64,000 nucleotides of DNA, taken from NCBI GenBank assembly GCA_963693315.1, contig OY856188.1, forward strand, positions 196,434,379 to 196,498,378, given 5' to 3'. Positions 58,901 through 64,000 of the stretch are shown piece by piece (position 1 is the first letter of the stretch; each line of letters begins with the position of its first letter). The stretch is from Diogma glabrata. Its lineage: Eukaryota; Arthropoda; Insecta; Diptera; Cylindrotomidae. The notes under the pieces are model-generated. The model had not been told where the DNA came from, did not search any database, and saw nothing but the letters and a program-made list of their open reading frames with translations. The translations under genes and the position numbers were made by a program.

Positions 58901-60435
58901 ATGTAAGACGACATCTAGCATAGATGGTTTACAAAATATTGAAAATTAGACCATGCCACGGAGGAATAATCACCGAAAAACGGTTCCCATAGACTTTCAA
59001 TGGGAAAATTATCATCTTTTCACAAAACTTAAACAAATCATTAAATTTTTTTTTGTTTTTTTTTTTATATTTTTTTTTTTTTTTCATTTTTTCTTATTTT
59101 TATTTTTTTTTTGTATTTTTTTTTGAACTGCAGTGATATTGAAAGTCTGAAAATAAAAGTTTGTTATTAGTTGATTTTAAAAAGATTTAATAACACACTT
59201 TTACCTACATTGAACAAGTTTGATCATGTTTTCAACCTGGACGAGTTTTAATTGGTTCGTTCACCTTTTTTTCTTTGCCGTTTTGTTAAAGTACTTTTTA
59301 CAAACAAAATTCACGATACGATCGTTGTAGTCAGACATATCGGCTTCAAATTCGTTTAAAAAATGTTTCATTGATTTTCCACTAAATCTATGCCGGAGGT
59401 AGATGCCACACATTAAACTGTAGCGATTTTGTAGTTCTTTTTTATTGTAACATATCTACGGACATATCTTTTGGATTGGACATATCTTCGCTCCTTTTTA
59501 TTAATTGCATTCTGCATTGGTCACCTAGTAAATCTATTATGGATGAACGAGCTTCTGAAGAGATCAAATCGATTTTACCTAAATCTGCAAACCTTTCGCG
59601 TCACACAAAGGTTTAAAGTTAACGTTCATAAATTTCTCAGGGAAACATAATTTGCATTCCATTCTTATCTCTAGTTGGCATGGTATCTTCGGATATTCAG
59701 AGACGTTATTTTATAATTTATTATAATTATCACTAAACGTGCCTAACTTTGAATAAAAAAAGCGGCGAAAATTCTTTTAACTTCGTATAAATTATTTCAC
59801 ATTTATGTTCTTTATTCGTTCCCGTATGTAGTGTTGCTGTGAGGTTTAACCAGTCATTTCCATCTTGGCCAATTTGAACTTTCCAAAAATCGTGATATAC
59901 AAATTTAGAGTATTGGAACTTCTACATGACAACGTCCCACTATTGCTAACCACGTTTTTTATAAATATCGTTACTAATGATTGTGTTAGATTGTCCAACC
60001 GACATGTACCAGAAATGATTCCTCCTTCAAAATGATTTTGAACTTTTTTTTTCTTCCTCTTTCATCAAAGATGTTATAGACGATATTGTAAATTCACCGC
60101 AACGTAAAGATCAAATTTAAAAAGCACCAAAAATACAAATGAATTGAATAACACTTTTATGATTTAACAGGTACAGTTATTTTCTTTAAAATAATGTTTT
60201 AAAAATTTTATTTTCTCTTTCATTTTAAGTTGATTGGAGGAGGGAGGAACAAATTGAACGAATCAATTACAACACCAAAAAAATAAATAGTTTATTCACC
60301 TATATATGTATTCTAATAAATTATTATTCAATAAAAAATTTAAATAACAATAATTATTGGTATTATTTTATTTCTAATAAATAATTTCTAATATTGTAGA
60401 ATTTCATAATCTAATTTTTTTCTATATCTTTTCAG
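55913..60435. other. Interval between exons A21 and A22, mostly LINE
   Basis: About 4.5 kb. Bases 55913-57040 are AT-rich without a clear gene, and 57059-59760 is a LINE remnant. A possible phase-1 terminal frame follows the acceptor TTTCATTTTAAG at about 60229 (VDWRREEQIERI...), but it has no known domain. A T-rich tract is at 59047-59125. Confidence 0.5.
57059..59760 (+). mobile_element. CR1/jockey-like LINE remnant with reverse-transcriptase core
   Basis: Successive frames encode a linker (57059-57568), then RT motifs. From 57546 these are SVQPSSKKGSKTDPTNYRLIS, KLFEKY and ERQYGFRKGRATGDLLSFVTH. Later segments are VALDIPKAFD, then a VPQGS-like segment, FLYIYINDLLDS and HSFAGDSTCH (catalytic A-D-D altered to A-G-D). 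The C-terminal part around 58298-58890 follows. At least four frameshifts or stops separate the pieces. The 3' end near 59700 (GTTGGCATGGTATCTTCGG) is shared with the copies at 18.7 and 52.5 kb. Confidence 0.85.
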
Positions 60436-60722
60436 GTCTTCATGTTTGTCTAACACGTTCGTTACGTGGACGTCCAGCGATTTTAGCAAATGGTGTCCGT
60501 TATTTAGTAATGAGTGAAAATAAATCGAAAGTATTATGGCGTTGTAGTTTTATGGCAACAAAAACATTAAAATGTCCAGCTCGTATAACAATGTTAAAAG
60601 AAAATCCCCCTAAATTTATTATAAATAAATCAGAACATGTTCATGCGGAATTGAAACGAGGAAAATATTTAACAAATGAATTATATCGAAATATATGTTC
60701 GATTACTGACGGAAATATATAA
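60436..60722 (+). CDS. mod(mdg4): mod(mdg4) alternative exon A22, FLYWCH
   Basis: Acceptor ATCTTTTCAG, phase 1 (Gly). 95 residues. FLYWCH: PAILANGVRYLVMS, then VLWRCSFMATKTLKCPARI and EHVHAELK. It is the first intact exon after the LINE insertion. Confidence 0.87.
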
Positions 60723-60888
60723 AATGCAAAACAATTTTTCTGTAATTTTTTTTTGTTGAAAATAAATGAAACAGAAACAAATTTTATTGAAGAAATAATT
60801 TTAATTAACTAAGTAGAAATTTAAAATAAATTAACTTTTAATCCAATTATATATCCTATTTTTAATATATAATTTTGTTTCTTTTCAG

Positions 60889-61163
60889 AAACACAATCAG
60901 AACTAAAATTTGTATATAGTCAAAAGGGTAAAGTACTCCTATGGGATAACGGCTATACATACGTTCAAGAAAAATCAATAAATTGTCGAATATATTGGCG
61001 TTGTACAAGTTATACATCTGCTAATTTTAAATGTCGTGGACGAATACATTCGTCGGATAAAGTTATATTAAAACGAGTTCCTCATAATCATGCTCCTATT
61101 ATAAAAACTTTAAATGCTACTCTTGTAAAAAAAATTGTTAAATCAAAACGAAAGAAAGTTTAA
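60889..61163 (+). CDS. mod(mdg4): mod(mdg4) alternative exon A23, FLYWCH
   Basis: Acceptor TTTCTTTTCAG, phase 1 (Glu). 91 residues without an internal Met. FLYWCH: KVLLWDNGYTYVQE, then IYWRCTSYTSANFKCRGRI and VPHNHAPI. It ends in a strongly basic tail, VKSKRKKV. The stop is at 61161-61163. Confidence 0.86.
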
Positions 61164-61294
61164 AAATAAAAAAACGAATATTCTATACAATATTTTCATT
61201 AATGTTTCCAATTTTTTAAAATTCATGTAAAATAAAATGTATAGTTTATAAAGTATTATTTTAACCATTTCTATTTTTTAAACTATATTTCTAG

Positions 61295-61572
61295 GAAGTT
61301 TTAGTGTATCAAACTTATTTCAATATGCGGTAACACAACGAGGCGGAAAAATGTTAATATTTGATGGTTATAAATATGTTGAAAATCGACAAAGTAGTAA
61401 AAATACATTTTGGCGTTGCGCTCGATATGTGAAACATAGTTGTCGTGCAACAGTTGTTACACCAAAATCGCCAAATACATATCCAGCTCGAACAAGTGGA
61501 ATACATTCTCATCCTACTGAAAAAATGAAAGACAATGTTTCTTATGTGAAAGAACATTATATTTTAGGATAA
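61295..61572 (+). CDS. mod(mdg4): mod(mdg4) alternative exon A24, FLYWCH
   Basis: Acceptor TATTTCTAG, phase 1 (Gly). 92 residues. FLYWCH: KMLIFDGYKYVENR, then TFWRCARYVKHSCRATVV and GIHSHPTE. Confidence 0.88.
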
Positions 61573-63066
61573 TTTTTTTATATGAATGTATCGTGTATTT
61601 ATTTTAAAACGACCATAAGACATTTATAAAATTTATTCCTAGTTTAAAAAAATAAGTTTGCAATCTTCAATATCAGGTATACATATTTCTAGTTAGTTAG
61701 ATAATTTACTAAAATAGTTCTAATTTTTTATCAGATGAAACGGAATGGATTAACGGATAAAATTCTATTATTTTTATCTATAAGGTATGCTAAAACTATT
61801 AATTAAACTAATCAATAATGCTAAGATTAATACATTTTTTCTACGATAGCATATGAAAAGTATATTTTCATGCAGACTTAATCCCTGTGAAAATGGGGGT
61901 TTTCCCACTCCATAGTGTAAAATTGTTTTCGCTAAATAAATTGTAGTTGCTATGGTATTTTCATGTAGTTTTACAGTTTTTAAATCAGCGACCATGAAAA
62001 AAAGAATATGAATTTTGGATGTTATATTATCAATTTCTAATTTAATAATTTATAATAAATATCGTTTATATATTTGCTATGGTAGAAAAACTATACTATG
62101 CATTTCCTACGCGAGATGAAAACGTTTTACGTTCGTGAATTTGTCCCACTCGACGCTAACGCATCTAGTAAAGCAGAGTTTTCATCTCCTGTAGCCAAGT
62201 ATACTATTTTCGACAGCACAAGCTCATCACTATTTTCTTAAGTTAAAATCCTCTTTTTATACTGCTATACCATAATGGTTTTATCAGGGTTGATACTAAA
62301 GTTGCTGTCATCAATTTCGTGCTTAACGTAAGTACCATGATATCCACTACAATGGATGACCAAAACAGCAGTATATTTAGAAGCAAACTATCATACACTT
62401 GAATACTTGTGCACTGAACTCAGACCCATGTGTTGTAAATCTAGTCATTTACATTGAATTTTTGGCTGCCCATATATGCAATCGTGAGGTGTAGGACAAC
62501 AAACTCTGAAAAAGCTCAAAATTGGCTGAAATTTGAAGTTTCATTGATTGATTTGGTTTATGTGAAAGACGAACAAAATACGAGACAACTTCAATTGTTA
62601 TAATGTTTAGTTCTTTTCATATTTGTGTATTGAACCAACTTTGAGCTTTTCACTTAATACAAAAGATAAAATAATTCCATTTAATACCAAAGTTTAAATT
62701 CTTCTGATTTATGATGGACTTTGTGTTCCGGAAGATATAATGCTTTAAACAGAAATTATTCTAACTATTTTATTTTATTTTTTAGATTGTTGGAATTCAT
62801 CAAAACCCTGTTTAAATATGCATATTATCGATCGAAATTATTTTAATATAAAAAAGCAACCATAGTTTTTGCGTTAGAAGACCGTGCTCTTTGGAAAACT
62901 CTAAAAACCGATGAAATTAAATTTAAAAAAATTGTTTTATAAATGATAATAAAAACTTTATAAATAATCTATTTGTCTTATTTAGATAAAGTAAACTAAA
63001 ATAAATATATACCATTAAACATTCTATAACTTCTATTAAAAATATCAAAAATTTTATATTTTCCAG
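61573..63066. other. Interval between exons A24 and A25
   Basis: About 1.5 kb. It holds a foldback MITE at 62093-62207. Two acceptors open short phase-1 frames: 61733 (DETEWING then stop) and 62785 (DCWNSSKPCLNMHIID..., 26 residues, stop near 62865). Neither contains a recognisable domain. Confidence 0.45.
62093..62207. repeat. Foldback MITE, family shared with 28078-28200
   Basis: TACTATGCATTTCCTACG, then GAGATGAAAAC on the left pairs with GTTTTCATCTCCTGTAGCCA, then AGTATACTA on the right. The centre CTCGACGCTAACGCATCT matches the reverse complement of the 28.1-kb copy with one indel. Confidence 0.6.
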
Positions 63067-63302
63067 AGTTTAAAGAATTAGCAACATTTGGACGATCACA
63101 GCGTGGATATAAAATGCTTATATATAACGGATTCACTTTTGTTAAAGATCGCGAATTTATAGATTCAATAAATTGGAGATGTTCGTTATTCAAAAGATTA
63201 AAATGTCGTTCAAGAGCAATAACCAAAAATGTTGATGGATTGGAAAGAATAAAATTTACATATCCATTTCATACACATACAGTTTTTTCTAGGCGTAAAT
63301 AA
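63067..63302 (+). CDS. mod(mdg4): mod(mdg4) alternative exon A25, FLYWCH
   Basis: Acceptor ATTTTCCAG, phase 1 (Glu). 78 residues. FLYWCH: KMLIYNGFTFVKDR, then INWRCSLFKRLKCRSRAI and PFHTHTVF near the stop. Confidence 0.88.
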
Positions 63303-63450
63303 TTATAATCAACTTTAGTTCTTTTTTTAAATAAAACAATTGAAAAACAAAATTACTTTGCGAATTAATATTTATTTTTGTCAATGTTGTGTTAGAATTA
63401 TGATAATAATGTTAAAGTATTTTTTTTATATTAATTTTTTTTTTTTCTAG

Positions 63451-63740
63451 GAAGACGCTCACAGTTTTTGGACAATTTTTTTTATGTAACATCAAGGCGT
63501 GGAACAAAATTAGTTTTGTATGATGGTAATACATATACCCCGAATGATCGTTCTTTTCCAGGACAAAAATCGCGGACCTGGAAATGTTCATTGTATTATC
63601 GACAGAAATGTAAAGCAAGAGTTTTAACATATGAAACACAATATGGACAAAAGCTACGTGTTTCGTATCCATTACATTCACATAGTAAAATGTTACCTAA
63701 CCAAAGTGGAAATTTATTTTCACAAATGGATATAATGTGA
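63451..63740 (+). CDS. mod(mdg4): mod(mdg4) alternative exon A26, FLYWCH
   Basis: Acceptor TTTTTTCTAG, phase 1 (Gly). 96 residues. FLYWCH: KLVLYDGNTYTPND, then RTWKCSLYYRQKCKARVL and PLHSHSKM. The tail ends SQMDIM. Confidence 0.88.
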
Positions 63741-63883
63741 CACATAAAATTATAAAATAAAATATAAATTTATTTATTTAAACAAAAAAAATGTTTTTTT
63801 ATGATTTAATATATTTTATTTAATTTAATATATTTTAATTTTTCATGTTTATATTTATTTAATATATTCCTTTTTTATTTTAG

Positions 63884-64000
63884 GTTTCATAAAAATAAAA
63901 AGAGCAATTGAGGATATTGAATTAAAAAAAGAATTCGCTATAATAACAGGTCATCGTGGAAAACCAAAAATTTTAATAAACGGATATTCTTATGTAATCA
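63884..64000 (+). CDS. mod(mdg4): mod(mdg4) alternative exon A27, FLYWCH start (cut by window end)
   Basis: Acceptor TTTTATTTTAG, phase 1 (Gly). The visible 39 codons end in GHRGKPKILINGYSYVI, the opening strand pattern of a FLYWCH finger. The Cys and His residues lie beyond the window, so the array continues to the right. Confidence 0.78.

Noticed and set aside
63412..63681. Minus-strand frame opposite exon A26, tested as a possible inverted alternative exon
   Set aside because: No FLYWCH or BEN pattern on the minus strand and no acceptor in phase 1. It is a shadow of A26. No inverted alternative exon was found anywhere in the window.

Overview
The window is AT-rich animal DNA with spliced genes, short introns and many transposon remnants. 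The best anchor is a gene at 9084-10328 whose BTB domain and acidic tail match insect Mod(mdg4). The host is therefore an insect, probably holometabolous and possibly a dipteran; I cannot name the species.

The left end (1-8.1 kb) holds four compact genes. They are the 3' part of a lysine- and serine-rich protein ending in a CaaX box (2-1330, +), a WD40-repeat protein in three exons (3070-2031, -), the chaperonin subunit CCT1/TCP-1 alpha in seven exons (3736-6865, +), and a small two-exon coiled-coil protein (7258-8032, +). The WD40 gene and CCT1 are divergent and share about 665 bases of upstream DNA.

From about 8.4 kb to beyond the right edge lies one very large gene, mod(mdg4). A probable 5' UTR exon leads to three common coding exons (9084-9297, 9543-9685, 9755-10328). 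These encode the BTB domain and the acidic linker and end with one spare nucleotide of a codon (phase 1). After an intron of about 23 kb come at least 27 alternative last exons, all on the + strand, spread over 33.7-64.0 kb. Each one begins after a splice acceptor in the frame that completes the split codon, has its own stop and usually a nearby AATAAA signal. Twenty-six encode FLYWCH zinc fingers. One, at 42450-42880, encodes a BEN-like domain instead. One exon carries two FLYWCH domains, three exons contain or may contain an extra mini-intron (one with a GC donor), and at least one further exon is decayed. The proteins would share a BTB dimerisation module and differ in their C-terminal DNA- or protein-binding module, as in Drosophila.

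The 23-kb intron is packed with mobile elements. They include a 3.7-kb hAT transposon with an 8-bp target duplication (14551-18237), a 4.4-kb TA-flanked inverted-repeat element carrying LINE pieces (18292-22733), LINE 3' ends, several foldback MITEs, and a cluster of one MITE family at 31.2-33.3 kb directly before the first alternative exon. Two strong U1-snRNA-complementary sites lie 0.5-0.6 kb after the common donor with no coding exon attached. Larger LINE remnants (51.34-52.56 kb and 57.06-59.76 kb) interrupt the exon array at two places, and a 200-base assembly gap (51101-51300) touches the first. No CRISPR array, tRNA or rRNA gene was seen.
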